A stretch of 64,000 nucleotides of DNA from the NCBI GenBank assembly GCA_024743095.1, contig JANSXF010000019.1, positions 1-64,000 of the forward strand, in the 5' to 3' direction. Position 1 is the stretch's first letter; every line of letters begins with the position of its first letter. Both the position numbers and the translations under genes were made by a program. The notes under the pieces were generated by a model. It saw nothing but the letters and a program-made list of their open reading frames with translations, ran no database searches and was not told where the DNA came from. Shown piece after piece: positions 1-10,940 of the stretch. Origin of the DNA: Flavobacteriaceae bacterium (GTDB taxonomy: Bacteria > Bacteroidota > Bacteroidia > Flavobacteriales > Flavobacteriaceae).

Positions 1-118
1 GTTGTTCGATCACCCCCTTGACCACACGCACCGGATGGTCCTGTGGGATCAGTTCTTCTATGCTGGGTGGAAAAAGCCAATTTTGCTGTTGGTTGTAATC
101 TTGAAAATTGGTGTTCAT
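1..118 (-). mobile_element. IS1182-like transposase, N-terminal fragment cut by window edge
   Basis: Reverse strand from ATG at 118 reads MNTNFQDYNQQQNWLFPPSIEELIPQDHPVRVVKGVIEQ..., the typical N-terminus of IS1182/IS5-type transposases (LLPPS.DELIP..HPVR.V..VI). Open to the window edge. Confidence 0.8.
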
Positions 119-190
119 ACGTCTGGTTATCAGACTATAATTTACGCTAAATACAGAATCAAAACAAGCAAATGCTCCTGTATATTCAAT

Positions 191-220
191 AAAAAAGCTG
201 TCCCGGTTATGAGACAGCTT
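191..220 (-). terminator. Intrinsic terminator after TonB-dependent receptor
   Basis: Reverse strand AAGCTGTC-TCATAACCGG-GACAGCTTTTTT: 8-bp stem plus T tract, 20 nt past the receptor stop. Confidence 0.75.
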
Positions 221-241
221 CTATACAAAAATCTTTCAATC

Positions 242-3200
242 CTAGTTAAAGCTATATCTAAGCCCTAACTGCATCTGCCATCTAGATGATTGCAATCCAG
301 CATCATCGATAATATTTCTTGTTTCTTCAACACCTGGGTCAAACGTAAATTCAGGAGTTGTACCATCATCGGCAAAGCCTTCAAAATTCAATAATTGTAC
401 TTGGTTAAAGTTAGAGAAGGTTCTTACGCCCCATTCCTTGTTCAATAAATTGGTAAAGTTGAAGATATCTGCAGTAAATTCTAATTTGTGGGTGTTCTCC
501 CCAAACTTGATTCCAAATTCTTGTGCAAATTTCAAATCAATAATGTGGGTCCAATCTGAACGGTCAGCGTTACGTTCTGCAAATTTTCCTCTTCTACTTT
601 TTAAGTAATCATCTCCTTCGATAACGGCATTTAATGCGCTCCATTGTTGAGCAGCGCTCAAATCATCAGAATCAACTAGATTGGCCTCTGATTCGTTCGC
701 AGGTACATAAATCAAAGCAGAGAATGATCCTGTATCGGATAATAAACCACTTCCGTTATAAACATAACTAAACGGCGATCCTTCAGCCCCTTCGTAAAAT
801 AGGCCCAATCTTGTCTTAAGGTTATCTGACCATTTAAATTCAAAAGTTGAATTTGCAATTACTCTGTGACCTGGTGAGAAATCCGAAATGGATAAATCTG
901 GTCTATTAGACCCATTAACCGTTTCTAAGTTTCTAAACTGAGAACTGTTCTGGGATGAAGTTCCATCCAAAATTCCATCCGACTCTCCATAAGAGTATGA
1001 TGCTTGAGCGGTAATGTCCAATTTTGGACTGTAAAAGTTCTTTGACAATGTACCGGTTATATTATAAGAACTTCCGGCCCCCGTATTTGTCGCCAAATAT
1101 ATATCACTATAGGTATTGTCTATAGATGCATAACCATAATTAGGTCGTGATCCAGCTCCTGTGGTGGTGAACTGAGGACCTCTAAGATTTAGGTTTTCGT
1201 ATGCAACTGCAGTTATATTATCATTCCAGATAAAATCTGCTGAAAAGACAATATCTCCCGGCAATCTTTGGTCAACAGCAATATTTGTTTTGAACACCTG
1301 AGGTAATTTAAAATCAGGAGCAAATAGGTCAATTTGTCCACCAACAGACCCTGTACCGGGTTGTGGTATAGCCAATTGACCTGTGGGGTCTGGGTTAAAT
1401 TCAGGGACATCATCTCCTGTAAGCTGGATGAATCCTGCAGTAATACCATTGTTGTTATATGTTCCTCCCGGCCATACCAATGGAACTCTGGATGTGAATA
1501 TTCCTAAACCTCCCCTTATCTGGGTAGTTCTATCCCCTTTCAAATCCCAGTTAAAACCTAATCTTGGTGAAAAATGGGCATTTGGATTTATCCCTTGGCC
1601 CACTCTTGCTCCCTGCAAATCTTTTCCTGCAGCTTCCAACAATGCAACGGTTCTTGTGTTGAAGTCTTCATTTTCAAGACCGTCTTCCCAATAAGGAATA
1701 TCTATCCTTGCACCAATGGTGAACTTAAAATTATCAGTAATATCGACTTGATCTTGTACATATACTCCAAATTGGAACAAATCAAACTCTGCCGCTCCTT
1801 CTGAATCATCACCAAAACCTCCCAATAGAGAGTATCCATACCTATACCTATTGGCAGATTCACCATTTAGGAAATCACTTAAACTGTTGAATCTGTAATC
1901 TCCAAAATTCTGACGAAAGAAAACATTCTTCGCAGAGGAGAATTCATTGTTTGTTCCTATGGTTATGGTATGTCTTCCTGAATAAATTTGGAAATTATCG
2001 GTAAGAGTCAATATTTTTTGCTCCAATAGGTTAGCTGTTGAAAATGCCTCTGAACCAAAAAAGATTGAAGTTCCTGCTGCATCAAAAATCTGAACTGCTG
2101 GGAAAGGGCTCCCGGCTGGATCTCTATCATCATTTACACTTGTATAACCTACTACTAAATTGTTGGACATATTGCTCCCGATTTGGGAGTTCAGTTCCAA
2201 AGCTGTTGAGTTGGTAATCGATTCAAAGTTGATAGCCCCGTTAATGAAACTAATTGATCCGGTATTTGACGAAGGTGCATCAAACTGAATAGCCTTAACA
2301 TAACTGTGCTTAAGAGAAAGTTTATTCTTCGCATTGATGTTCCAATCAATCTTGGCAATCAACTTATCACTCTCCAAGCTAGAGGTATTGTTTGCATAAC
2401 CTCCAGGATTATATCCATAGTTGTTAACCAAAAAGCTGGACAGGTTATCCAAGTCCGCCGCTGTGGCATCACCTCTATATGTTGAAATGTTAAATGGTTG
2501 TGGAGTTTCATTTTCTTGTCTCTCATAATTGATAAAGAAAAACAACTTGTCCTCAATAAGGGGACCTCCCAATCTTACACCATATGTTTTAGCAGAAAAT
2601 TCATCCAATTTTTCTCTTTGACCGTCATCTCCTACCAAACCTACAGGGGTCTTACCCGCGAAACTTTCATTACGAAGAAAACCGTAGGCAGATCCTATAA
2701 ACTTATTAGTACCCGATTTGGTGATGGCATTGATACTACCCCCTGCAAAACCTGATTGACGAACATCAAAGGGTGCAACATTTATTTGAAATGATTCAAT
2801 AGCATCCAAAGAGATGGGACTTACTCCTGTTTGCCCTCCATTAGTACCATTGGCAGCAAGGCCAAACACGTCGTTATTTACGGCACCATCTATATAAATG
2901 GCATTATATCTGTTGTTTTGACCGCTTATTGAAACCACATCATCTCCAGTCACTTTGGCTTGTGGTGTAAGTCTGGCAAAATCCGCAATGTTCCTGGAAA
3001 CCGTTGGCAAGTTGTTCACTTGTCGCTGTGTCACATTGGTCTCAGCTCCAGTTTTCCCGGGATCAAAAAGGCTTCCTGCCGCTCCCCCAGTAACTACGAC
3101 CTCTTGGAGTGCGGTTGCTGATTCGGAAAGTTGAGAGCTTATTCTTTCTGCTTGACCTAAATTAAGGTATAATCCTTCTTTAACATCCTCGTTAAATCCT

Positions 3201-3448
3201 ACATAAGAAATTGTTACCTTGTATGGTCCTCCCGTCCTCATACCTGAGATTCGGTAAAATCCATCAAAATCAGCAGCTGCTCCATAAGTGGTTCCCGAAG
3301 GAATATGAACAGCCACTATACTCGCCCCTGGAAGGGGCTCCCCAGTTTCGTCTGTTACTTTACCTCCCATAGAAGAAGTAGTAACCCCTTGTGCAAATGC
3401 CACCGCGGAAACCAAAATAGCCGCAATAGCCAAGTAGATTCTTTTCAT
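242..3448 (-). CDS. TonB-dependent receptor with N-terminal carboxypeptidase-regulatory-like domain (Oar-like)
   Basis: Signal peptide; GKVTDETGEPLPGASIVAV; plug-like region (NNLPTVSRNIADFARLTPQ); C-terminal WQMQLGLRYSFN barrel end. Confidence 0.9.
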   Translation of the reverse strand: MKRIYLAIAAILVSAVAFAQGVTTSSMGGKVTDETGEPLPGASIVAVHIPSGTTYGAAADFDGFYRISGMRTGGPYKVTISYVGFNEDVKEGLYLNLGQAERISSQLSESATALQEVVVTGGAAGSLFDPGKTGAETNVTQRQVNNLPTVSRNIADFARLTPQAKVTGDDVVSISGQNNRYNAIYIDGAVNNDVFGLAANGTNGGQTGVSPISLDAIESFQINVAPFDVRQSGFAGGSINAITKSGTNKFIGSAYGFLRNESFAGKTPVGLVGDDGQREKLDEFSAKTYGVRLGGPLIEDKLFFFINYERQENETPQPFNISTYRGDATAADLDNLSSFLVNNYGYNPGGYANNTSSLESDKLIAKIDWNINAKNKLSLKHSYVKAIQFDAPSSNTGSISFINGAINFESITNSTALELNSQIGSNMSNNLVVGYTSVNDDRDPAGSPFPAVQIFDAAGTSIFFGSEAFSTANLLEQKILTLTDNFQIYSGRHTITIGTNNEFSSAKNVFFRQNFGDYRFNSLSDFLNGESANRYRYGYSLLGGFGDDSEGAAEFDLFQFGVYVQDQVDITDNFKFTIGARIDIPYWEDGLENEDFNTRTVALLEAAGKDLQGARVGQGINPNAHFSPRLGFNWDLKGDRTTQIRGGLGIFTSRVPLVWPGGTYNNNGITAGFIQLTGDDVPEFNPDPTGQLAIPQPGTGSVGGQIDLFAPDFKLPQVFKTNIAVDQRLPGDIVFSADFIWNDNITAVAYENLNLRGPQFTTTGAGSRPNYGYASIDNTYSDIYLATNTGAGSSYNITGTLSKNFYSPKLDITAQASYSYGESDGILDGTSSQNSSQFRNLETVNGSNRPDLSISDFSPGHRVIANSTFEFKWSDNLKTRLGLFYEGAEGSPFSYVYNGSGLLSDTGSFSALIYVPANESEANLVDSDDLSAAQQWSALNAVIEGDDYLKSRRGKFAERNADRSDWTHIIDLKFAQEFGIKFGENTHKLEFTADIFNFTNLLNKEWGVRTFSNFNQVQLLNFEGFADDGTTPEFTFDPGVEETRNIIDDAGLQSSRWQMQLGLRYSFN

Positions 3449-3620
3449 TTAATTCAGTGTTTAAGTGTTTAATTAGCCCTGCAAATGTGATCCATTTTTG
3501 ACACTCTGCGATTAAGCCAAAGTTAAAATCAAGCAAATATAGTTAACACTAAATTAACAAAACAAATTATCTGACAGACAATTGTTTAGGTATTTTAAAA
3601 GGTTTTAAACAGTTGGTAAT

Positions 3621-5258
3621 TTACTCCTTAAAAAAATGCAAAAGGTTCAACGTGGAACTATCGTGCTTACCGATTTCTGAATTCTCAATGTCATTCAAAA
3701 TATTTTTGGCCAATTGTTTGCCCAATTCCACACCCCATTGGTCGTAACTGAAGATATTCCAAACCACTCCTTGTACAAATATCTTGTGCTCATACATTGC
3801 GATAAGAGCACCCAAGCTTTTAGGGGTAAGCTGTTCTATTAAAATGGAGTTGGTGGGCTTGTTGCCCTCAAATATTTTAAAGGGGAGCAACGCATCCAAT
3901 TCCTCACCCGATAATCCTTGGGATTGGAGCTCTTGCCCGACCTCTTCTGCAGTTTTACCGTTCATCAAGGCTTCGGTCTGTGCAAAATAGTTCGCCATCA
4001 ATTTATTGTGATGGTCAACATCTCCGTGCAACGGTTTTTTGTATCCTATAAAATCTGTTGGAATCAATTTGGTGCCTTGGTGAATCAACTGGAAAAAGGC
4101 ATGCTGTGAGTTGGTTCCCGGTTCGCCCCAGATAATAGTGCCCGTTTCATGGGCAACCCTATTTCCTGCCCTATCCATGCTTTTTCCGTTGCTCTCCATG
4201 ATGCCCTGTTGCAAATACGCTGAAAAACGGTGCAGGTATTGGGTATATGGAATAATGGCCTCGGTCTCGGCCTTATAAAAGTTATTGTACCAAACACTGA
4301 TCAGCCCAAGGATTACGGGAATGTTCTCGTTAAACGGAGTTTCTTTAAAATGAACGTCCATCTGATGGGCCCCTTCCAACAGGGACTCGAAATTTTCATA
4401 TCCCACGGAAAGTGCAATGGACAATCCAACTGCGCTCCAAAGCGAGAAACGTCCGCCTACCCAATCCCACATAGGGAATACATTAGCATCTGCAATACCA
4501 AATTCCTTGATCTTTTCAAGGTTGGTGGATACGGCAACAAAGTGGTCGGCCACATCTTTTTCGGATGCAGTTTTCAGAAACCATTTTTTGATGGTCAGTG
4601 CATTGCTCAAGGTTTCCTGCGTAGTGAAGGATTTGGAAACGATTACAAATAAAGTGGTCTCCGGGTCAAGTTCTTTCAGTACTTCGTGAACCAAATCACC
4701 ATCCACATTGCTTACAAAATGGGCCTTTAAATCATTTTGATAAAATTTCAAGGCTTCGGTAACCATCACCGGTCCCAAATCGGAACCTCCGATACCAATG
4801 TTTACAACGTCCGTAAACACTTTTCCCGTATGGCCCTTTCGCTCTCCGGATATTACGGCCTCGGAAAAAGACCTGATCTTCTCTTTTACCTCAAAGACCT
4901 CATCCACAATATTCTCACCATCAACAAAAACTTTCTCGCCCTTGTTGGCGCGTAAGGCTGTGTGCAATACGGCCCTTCCTTCTGTTTGGTTAATGAGCTC
5001 GCCATCAAAGTAGCCTTTTATGGCCTCGGTAAGGCCTACTTCATTGGCCAGTTCCAATAACAACTTCAAGGTTTCATTAGTTACCCTATTCTTTGAATAG
5101 TCCACCAAAAAATCCTCCCAACGGATGGATAGGTTCTTGCCCCGGCCTTCTTCGTTGGAAAATAGTTCCCTTAAATGAACGTCTTTGGTCTCTTGATACT
5201 GTTGTTTAAGTTTTTTCCAGGCTTCGGTAGTTGTGGGGTCGATTGTGGGTAGTGCCAT
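3621..5258 (-). CDS. pgi: Glucose-6-phosphate isomerase
   Basis: Pgi motifs: [58 protein letters not shown]-like ([13 protein letters not shown]). Confidence 0.97.
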   Translation of the reverse strand: MALPTIDPTTTEAWKKLKQQYQETKDVHLRELFSNEEGRGKNLSIRWEDFLVDYSKNRVTNETLKLLLELANEVGLTEAIKGYFDGELINQTEGRAVLHTALRANKGEKVFVDGENIVDEVFEVKEKIRSFSEAVISGERKGHTGKVFTDVVNIGIGGSDLGPVMVTEALKFYQNDLKAHFVSNVDGDLVHEVLKELDPETTLFVIVSKSFTTQETLSNALTIKKWFLKTASEKDVADHFVAVSTNLEKIKEFGIADANVFPMWDWVGGRFSLWSAVGLSIALSVGYENFESLLEGAHQMDVHFKETPFNENIPVILGLISVWYNNFYKAETEAIIPYTQYLHRFSAYLQQGIMESNGKSMDRAGNRVAHETGTIIWGEPGTNSQHAFFQLIHQGTKLIPTDFIGYKKPLHGDVDHHNKLMANYFAQTEALMNGKTAEEVGQELQSQGLSGEELDALLPFKIFEGNKPTNSILIEQLTPKSLGALIAMYEHKIFVQGVVWNIFSYDQWGVELGKQLAKNILNDIENSEIGKHDSSTLNLLHFFKE

Positions 5259-6547
5259 TACTGGGTGTATGATATTAAGGTTTCTTCGGGTTCTGTAGGT
5301 GCCATGTCAATAAATTCTATGCAATCCAATTGCTCTTTCAAAGGCGATATATGTGCCATATAATCCATCCTCAACGAGTCGGCAATTGGGTCGGCCTCGG
5401 GTAATTTTTCCTTTAATGGGTCCACCTGTCTTCCGTTCTTCCAAAAACGATAGCAAACGTGCGGGCCTCCGGTATTACCTGTCATTCCAACCCATCCTAT
5501 CACATCTCCTTGGCGAACGAACTCTCCTCTTTTCACCTTTTGGGCTTTCATATGGAGGTATTGGGTACTGTACGTGCCGTTGTGCTTTATCTTTACATAT
5601 TTTCCATTTCCACCCCTTCGGGTAGATTCGCTTACGGTTCCATCCGCAGTAGCGACAATTGGGGTTCCAACAGGTGCAGCGTAATCGGTCCCTTTATGTG
5701 GTCGCACTTTGTATCCATAATAGGCAATCCTACGTTTTAGATTGTATCTGGATGATAATCTATAACCAAACTTTATAGGTGCCCTAAGGAACGTACTTCT
5801 CAAGTTATTTGCATCTTGATCAAAATAATCCAAGATGTTGTTCACCGAATCGGCCACATACGGAAAGGCATAAACCGTTTTCCCTTTGTGCTCAAAAAGT
5901 GCTGCCTTAATGGGCCCTCTTCCGGCATATATCGTATCATTGATGTATCGTTCATCAAAAATTACTTTGAACTTGTCGCCTTTTTCCAGGCGGAAGAAGT
6001 CAATCGTCCATGCATATACTTCGGACAAACTCAAAGTTACCGTGTAATCGACCCCTAAATTATCCATGGCCTCGGATAGGCTGCTATTGATCACTCCGCC
6101 TACCTCGCGCTCCCTAAGGGTAACTTTCTTCTTGTTCTTATAGGCAACGGCTGCGGTATCGCGCAGATCCACCACGGTATAATTTATTTTGTCGTTTTGA
6201 TAGATAAAGACTTCGGCCACTTCCGAAGTGTCCTTGGACTTAAGGATGATATAAGGCTTACCGACCCTGATCTTACGGACATCAAAGGTATCTCGGTAAT
6301 TTTCTGAAATATGGGCGATTTTGGGATAATCCACTTTGTTTCTCAACATAAGTTCCCCAAAACTGTCACCGTTACGGACCGTATCGTGGACTACGTTAAA
6401 TTCTTCAAGATTGAAACCATAGTGCAATACGGGAAGCTTTTCTATTACTTCAACTTTTGCAACTTCTTCTACCGGTTGTTCCTTTCTCTGTTTGCAAGAT
6501 GCCGCCAGCACAGCGAGCATCAAAATTGCCCCAAAAATTTTCTGCAT
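5258..6547 (-). CDS. M23 family metallopeptidase (peptidoglycan DD-metalloendopeptidase-like)
   Basis: Lipoprotein-like N-terminus ([11 protein letters not shown]); LytM motifs [42 protein letters not shown]. Confidence 0.9.
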   Translation of the reverse strand: MQKIFGAILMLAVLAASCKQRKEQPVEEVAKVEVIEKLPVLHYGFNLEEFNVVHDTVRNGDSFGELMLRNKVDYPKIAHISENYRDTFDVRKIRVGKPYIILKSKDTSEVAEVFIYQNDKINYTVVDLRDTAAVAYKNKKKVTLREREVGGVINSSLSEAMDNLGVDYTVTLSLSEVYAWTIDFFRLEKGDKFKVIFDERYINDTIYAGRGPIKAALFEHKGKTVYAFPYVADSVNNILDYFDQDANNLRSTFLRAPIKFGYRLSSRYNLKRRIAYYGYKVRPHKGTDYAAPVGTPIVATADGTVSESTRRGGNGKYVKIKHNGTYSTQYLHMKAQKVKRGEFVRQGDVIGWVGMTGNTGGPHVCYRFWKNGRQVDPLKEKLPEADPIADSLRMDYMAHISPLKEQLDCIEFIDMAPTEPEETLISYTQ

Positions 6548-6554
6548 TTTTCTT

Positions 6555-7535
6555 CTATTCCTTGTATTCTTCTTTAGCGGGGTTAAAAACGTGGTCCACC
6601 CATTGTTTTCCCCAATTATCCAACTCTTCTTTGGTATGCAAAGTTGGGAAAAAAATTATTTTCTGAAAACTGGGCGGCAAATAGTCTTTCCAATTGGTGC
6701 CCCCGGTCGCCTCTACATCCTTGCCCTCACGGGCCAAATATCTATGGGCCGAACCCATGTGCATCAACGGCCAATTTACATTGGCGTTCAAATCCAATTC
6801 TTTTAACGCCGAAATCAGTTCTTCATTGCATTGGGATGCCCCTGGAAGCTGTAAATATTTTTGATATATGGTACTGTCCTTCACTTGGTTGGCTATTCTC
6901 AAGAGCCTAGGTGTATATCTTACCTCAAACTGCTTTAAGGTCAATGTTTTTTCACCTGTTTCCAGATCGGTGGCCCCTTTTTTCCAATATACATGCTCAA
7001 AGAGCTCCTCTATGCTGTTCTTTGAGGAGAACGACTTCCTTTCCGAGGGATGCACCATATTTTCCAATGGGGTGGCATAAAATTCGATCATCCTATACTG
7101 TACCGATTGAAATCCACTGGCCGGAAGAAGCGCCATACGGTAACGCAGGAACTGTTCACGTTCCATCCCCTTGATCATAATGCTAAATGAAGATATGAGT
7201 GCCTTGAAATAGCTGTTGATCCTTCGAACTTTTTCGATAAAAAAAGCTACATCTTGGGATTTGTCCTCCACAACCTGCTTTTGTTCATGCAGAATGAGCT
7301 TAAAATAAAGCTCTGTTATCTGATGGTACATGATAAAAATCTCCTCATCCGGAAAATGCGTCCGTGGTATCTGGAGGCTCAACAAGGTATCCAAATGGAT
7401 ATAATCCCAGTAAGTAAGGTATCTTTCGTAAAGAAGCCCGTCCAAATAAGAGCTTAGGTCTTGGCCCGAGTTTTTGTATTTTTCCTCCAGCTTGTTGATT
7501 TGGGAAGCGATTTTTGCATCCTTGTCCATTGACAA
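6555..7535 (-). CDS. kynA: Tryptophan 2,3-dioxygenase family protein
   Basis: YERYLTYWDYIHLDTLLSLQ; DEEIFIMYHQITELYFKLILHE; SGFQSVQYRMIEF; GTNWKDYLPPSFQKIIFFP. Confidence 0.88.
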   Translation of the reverse strand: MSMDKDAKIASQINKLEEKYKNSGQDLSSYLDGLLYERYLTYWDYIHLDTLLSLQIPRTHFPDEEIFIMYHQITELYFKLILHEQKQVVEDKSQDVAFFIEKVRRINSYFKALISSFSIMIKGMEREQFLRYRMALLPASGFQSVQYRMIEFYATPLENMVHPSERKSFSSKNSIEELFEHVYWKKGATDLETGEKTLTLKQFEVRYTPRLLRIANQVKDSTIYQKYLQLPGASQCNEELISALKELDLNANVNWPLMHMGSAHRYLAREGKDVEATGGTNWKDYLPPSFQKIIFFPTLHTKEELDNWGKQWVDHVFNPAKEEYKE

Positions 7536-7545
7536 CTATAATATA

Positions 7546-8334
7546 CTAATCCATTATTATTTTAAACTGGTTCTTTAGCCCGTTGTAACCATCGAGATCG
7601 GCTTTAAGGGATCCTACGGCCAAGTCCGCTTTTATGCGTATAGGTATTTTGTTCCAATCATTGGAAACCCAAAGCGTTAGACTTTCTTTTTCCTTAAAAA
7701 CCCGACCGGACTGAACCAAAGGCCTAAATTTAAGACATTCTACCTTTCCAAACTTGGTCCTAAGGATTTCTTTTCCCAAATATTTCAATTGGAACTTAAA
7801 TACACCGTCATCGTCAAAGAGCATATCCAGATTAATGTATTCCCCAACCGTAAACTCTTCCAGATTATAATTGCTCCTTAAAAAGTAGGAGGCCGATATA
7901 AGATCCTGTATTTGATCGTTGATGGTAAAATCCTGTTTTGTGCCGTTTTTGTTATCGATGAGAACTGCCTTGTCTTGACTGTAGTCAAAATCAATTTCGA
8001 TATCCTTGGTATATCCCCCTTCATCTATCTTTCTGATAAACTTATATGGCCTACCATTTTCCCTGTTAAAATAGCTTTCATAGGTATCGTCGACCTTAAA
8101 AAAAATGCTGGCAAACCCAGTGGTCTTGCCCTCTCCCACAACATGGTACACCGGAACGTTGTCCAATGTTTCGGAAGTAAGGTGCAATGTGGCATAACTG
8201 GCATTTAAAAATCCATAGTGAATCCTAAACTTCAGCCACTCCCCGGGCTTAAAGGCCGGGCGTACGTTTTGGCCCATGGCGGAGACTGCAAAAAGAAGGC
8301 ATAGCGTATATGTGATTGTCTTTTTCATGTGCAA
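7546..8334 (-). CDS. DUF3108-type exported protein
   Basis: Signal peptide; FKPGEWLKFRIHYGFLNASYATL and LTLWVSNDWNKIPIRIKADLAVGSLKADL, typical of DUF3108 proteins. Confidence 0.8.
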   Translation of the reverse strand: MHMKKTITYTLCLLFAVSAMGQNVRPAFKPGEWLKFRIHYGFLNASYATLHLTSETLDNVPVYHVVGEGKTTGFASIFFKVDDTYESYFNRENGRPYKFIRKIDEGGYTKDIEIDFDYSQDKAVLIDNKNGTKQDFTINDQIQDLISASYFLRSNYNLEEFTVGEYINLDMLFDDDGVFKFQLKYLGKEILRTKFGKVECLKFRPLVQSGRVFKEKESLTLWVSNDWNKIPIRIKADLAVGSLKADLDGYNGLKNQFKIIMD

Positions 8335-8424
8335 TTTATTGGTATAAAATTAGTAAAATCAGTTTAGGGGCTACACTGTTCACATTTACTTAAACAAAAC
8401 TTGTTCCAAAATAGTATAAACAAA

Positions 8425-8452
8425 AAAAGCCCAGTCTTGAGACTGGGCTTTT
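8425..8452. terminator. Strong hairpin with flanking A/T tracts (intrinsic terminator)
   Basis: AAAAGCCCAGTC-TTGA-GACTGGGCTTTT, 12-bp perfect stem; better T tract on the minus strand. Confidence 0.85.
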
Positions 8453-8663
8453 CCTAAATAACCAACCAAACTTTAAATTATGAAAAACCAATACTTAAAG
8501 TTATAAGGGAACCACCCCTTATGTGGTGTAAAGATACGGCAAGGTTTTGTAGGAAAAATTGTTTTTAACGGACTTTAACTAAACCGCTGTATTATTGATT
8601 GGTTTTGCCTCTTTTTTTGACAAATTATTAAGAGAATCGACCCTTTTGATCAAGTGATTTTTA

Positions 8664-10937
8664 CTAAAACCAATACCCGACACTAAAGAAAAAATTGCCG
8701 TCGCTGATCTCCGGCGACCAAGAATAATAAATTTGGATAGGTCCCAAAAAAGATTCAAAACCGTATCCCAGCCCATAACCGGAAAAACTTGGTTCCTCGA
8801 ACCAGTCCCCTGTCCTGAAAAGGTCGTCCGCAACGGTGGCATAGTTCGCAGAAAAAAGCACATGGTGCTTGGGGGCAAATCGATAATCCAAACGACCAAA
8901 CCCTTTAACGTAACTGTTTCCGGGCAAACTAAGAAAGTCGTATCCAAAAAAGGGCACAAAGTTGTTTACAAAATCGTTTCCAAAGCCTCCCAATATAAAA
9001 TCAAAAGAGCTTACCGGTGAGGTTCCCAGTTTAAACCCGGCATCAGCTTCCAATTTGAGGCTTATGTTGTGCAGCGGGGAGAATACGCCCCCAAACTTTC
9101 CCTTGGCCACGGCAAATTCGGAAAAGTTTTCATTGTAATCGGATGAGAATGCATAAAAATGAAAGTCACCATCAAAAAGAAGTCCTTTGGTCGGAAAGTA
9201 TTTGTCATCGTAGGTATCCAATTTTATTTGGGAAAATGCGCTAAAATAATTGGAGTTTTCGAAATCGGTCCTTTGATTTCCAGGCGATGAATTGCTTTCC
9301 TGATCGGAATCCACATCCAACTGGCCAAGTGTTCTTGTACTATAGTTCAAAAACTTATGCTCTGCACCAATGGTAAATGCAAATTCCTCTTTCAATACGG
9401 TTTGTAGATATATCTGATTGGTCAGGTCTGTTACATCTACATTTATCCTCTGGATATTTGGGGTGTTGGGCACATCAAAATTTCCCTGGATCAGGGAATA
9501 ATCAATTTCCGAATCAAAATCCGTCAGCTTGGAATTTATCCCGAAGCTCCAATAATACCCTTTGTCCAAATAGTACTGCATATTGTACCTAATGTGGTCC
9601 CCCAAAATAAAATCAAAGGAAGCCACATCGTCCTTCATTAAAAAATTCTTTTTGGTTAGGTTGATCAGTGCCGCACTTTTGTATAGGTCATCATAATGCG
9701 CCGACATTTTGATGAACATTTTGGTAGGGTTCTCTTTGATCTTTAAAATTAAATCTGTTCCCAAGCCGTTGGAAATCAAATCATAACGGATTGCCTTAAA
9801 GTTCCCTGTTGCGGAAAGATTGCTCATACCCTGTCTTAAATCATCAAAAGAGATTTTTTCCGCTAAATTGAACCTCAACTTTCCTTTTATGTAGCCTCGC
9901 GTGTATTGATCGTTCCCTTTGATGATCATCCGATTAACGATCAAACTGTCAGCTACCTTAATTCTTTTCCGAGGTTTTGGGGTTTTATTTTGGCTCAGGG
10001 CAATTTGTTTTAGTTCATCCAATTTTTCCTCTGCCGCTTCTTCGCCACTTTTTATGATCTGTTTGCCCCTATCAAACGCAATTACAGAAAACTCATCGAT
10101 GTCCGGCCGTATATACACGTCCGTTTCCTTGGACTTCTTTCTCATATCGTTCACGGTACGGTAATTGTTGATCTGCAACAAAATTTCCGTGGCCGAAGAG
10201 AGGGATTCCCGCGTGGCAAGATCGTGCTGTACATCTACTCCTATAATAACATCGGCGCCCATGGCCTTTACTTGGTCTATGGGGTAGTTGTTGACCACTC
10301 CCCCATCTATTAAAATTTGCTCGTCAATCTCGGCAGGCTCAAAAAGGGACGGGAACGTTCCGCTCGCCACAATGGCCTCGGGCAAGTACCCCCCGTCCAA
10401 CAAAATTTCCTCTCCCGTCTCCACATTGGTGGCCATACAGAGAAAGGGTATCGGCAATTTGCCAAAATCCTGAATATCCTTTACGTGGAACAATAGTTGA
10501 ACCAAAAGGTTATATATGTTCTGCCCGCCAGAAATGGCCTGTGGGAAGGATACTTTAAAGTTTTCGAAGGGCAGCGAAAGCGCGTAGCGTTCCGAATCTT
10601 CCTTTTCATAAAATGTTTTGGCGCTTCTTGGTACGTTGTCCTGTATTAAATTGGTAAAATCGGTGCTTCTGAATATGGAATCCAATTCCTGTGAAGAATA
10701 ACCGGATGCATATAGCGCACCGACAATGGCTCCCATACTGGTCCCCCCGATGTAATCTATCTTAACGCCCGCTTCCTCAATTTTTTTTAAGGCCCCGATA
10801 TGGGCCAACCCCTTGGCCCCTCCGCCACTGAGCACAAGACCTACCTTAGGCGGTCTGTTTTCCGGGATGTTCTGGGCAATCCCCTTCACACAGAGTAAAG
10901 CAACTAAAATCGTGATTGTTAGTACCTTGTTTTGCAT
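8664..10937 (-). CDS. Patatin-like phospholipase with C-terminal BamA-type barrel
   Basis: GLVLSGGGAKGLAHIGALKKIEEAG, GGTSMGAIVG, DGGVVNNYP, then POTRA-like and surface-antigen barrel segments. Confidence 0.92.
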   Translation of the reverse strand: MQNKVLTITILVALLCVKGIAQNIPENRPPKVGLVLSGGGAKGLAHIGALKKIEEAGVKIDYIGGTSMGAIVGALYASGYSSQELDSIFRSTDFTNLIQDNVPRSAKTFYEKEDSERYALSLPFENFKVSFPQAISGGQNIYNLLVQLLFHVKDIQDFGKLPIPFLCMATNVETGEEILLDGGYLPEAIVASGTFPSLFEPAEIDEQILIDGGVVNNYPIDQVKAMGADVIIGVDVQHDLATRESLSSATEILLQINNYRTVNDMRKKSKETDVYIRPDIDEFSVIAFDRGKQIIKSGEEAAEEKLDELKQIALSQNKTPKPRKRIKVADSLIVNRMIIKGNDQYTRGYIKGKLRFNLAEKISFDDLRQGMSNLSATGNFKAIRYDLISNGLGTDLILKIKENPTKMFIKMSAHYDDLYKSAALINLTKKNFLMKDDVASFDFILGDHIRYNMQYYLDKGYYWSFGINSKLTDFDSEIDYSLIQGNFDVPNTPNIQRINVDVTDLTNQIYLQTVLKEEFAFTIGAEHKFLNYSTRTLGQLDVDSDQESNSSPGNQRTDFENSNYFSAFSQIKLDTYDDKYFPTKGLLFDGDFHFYAFSSDYNENFSEFAVAKGKFGGVFSPLHNISLKLEADAGFKLGTSPVSSFDFILGGFGNDFVNNFVPFFGYDFLSLPGNSYVKGFGRLDYRFAPKHHVLFSANYATVADDLFRTGDWFEEPSFSGYGLGYGFESFLGPIQIYYSWSPEISDGNFFFSVGYWF

Positions 10938-10940
10938 TGA

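Noticed and set aside
2-268. 88-aa plus-strand ORF at left edge
   Set aside because: Antisense to the recognisable IS1182-like transposase N-terminus, the terminator, and the end of the TonB receptor.
8579-8959. 126-aa minus-strand ORF
   Set aside because: Out-of-frame overlap with the patatin-like protein C-terminus; no family resemblance.
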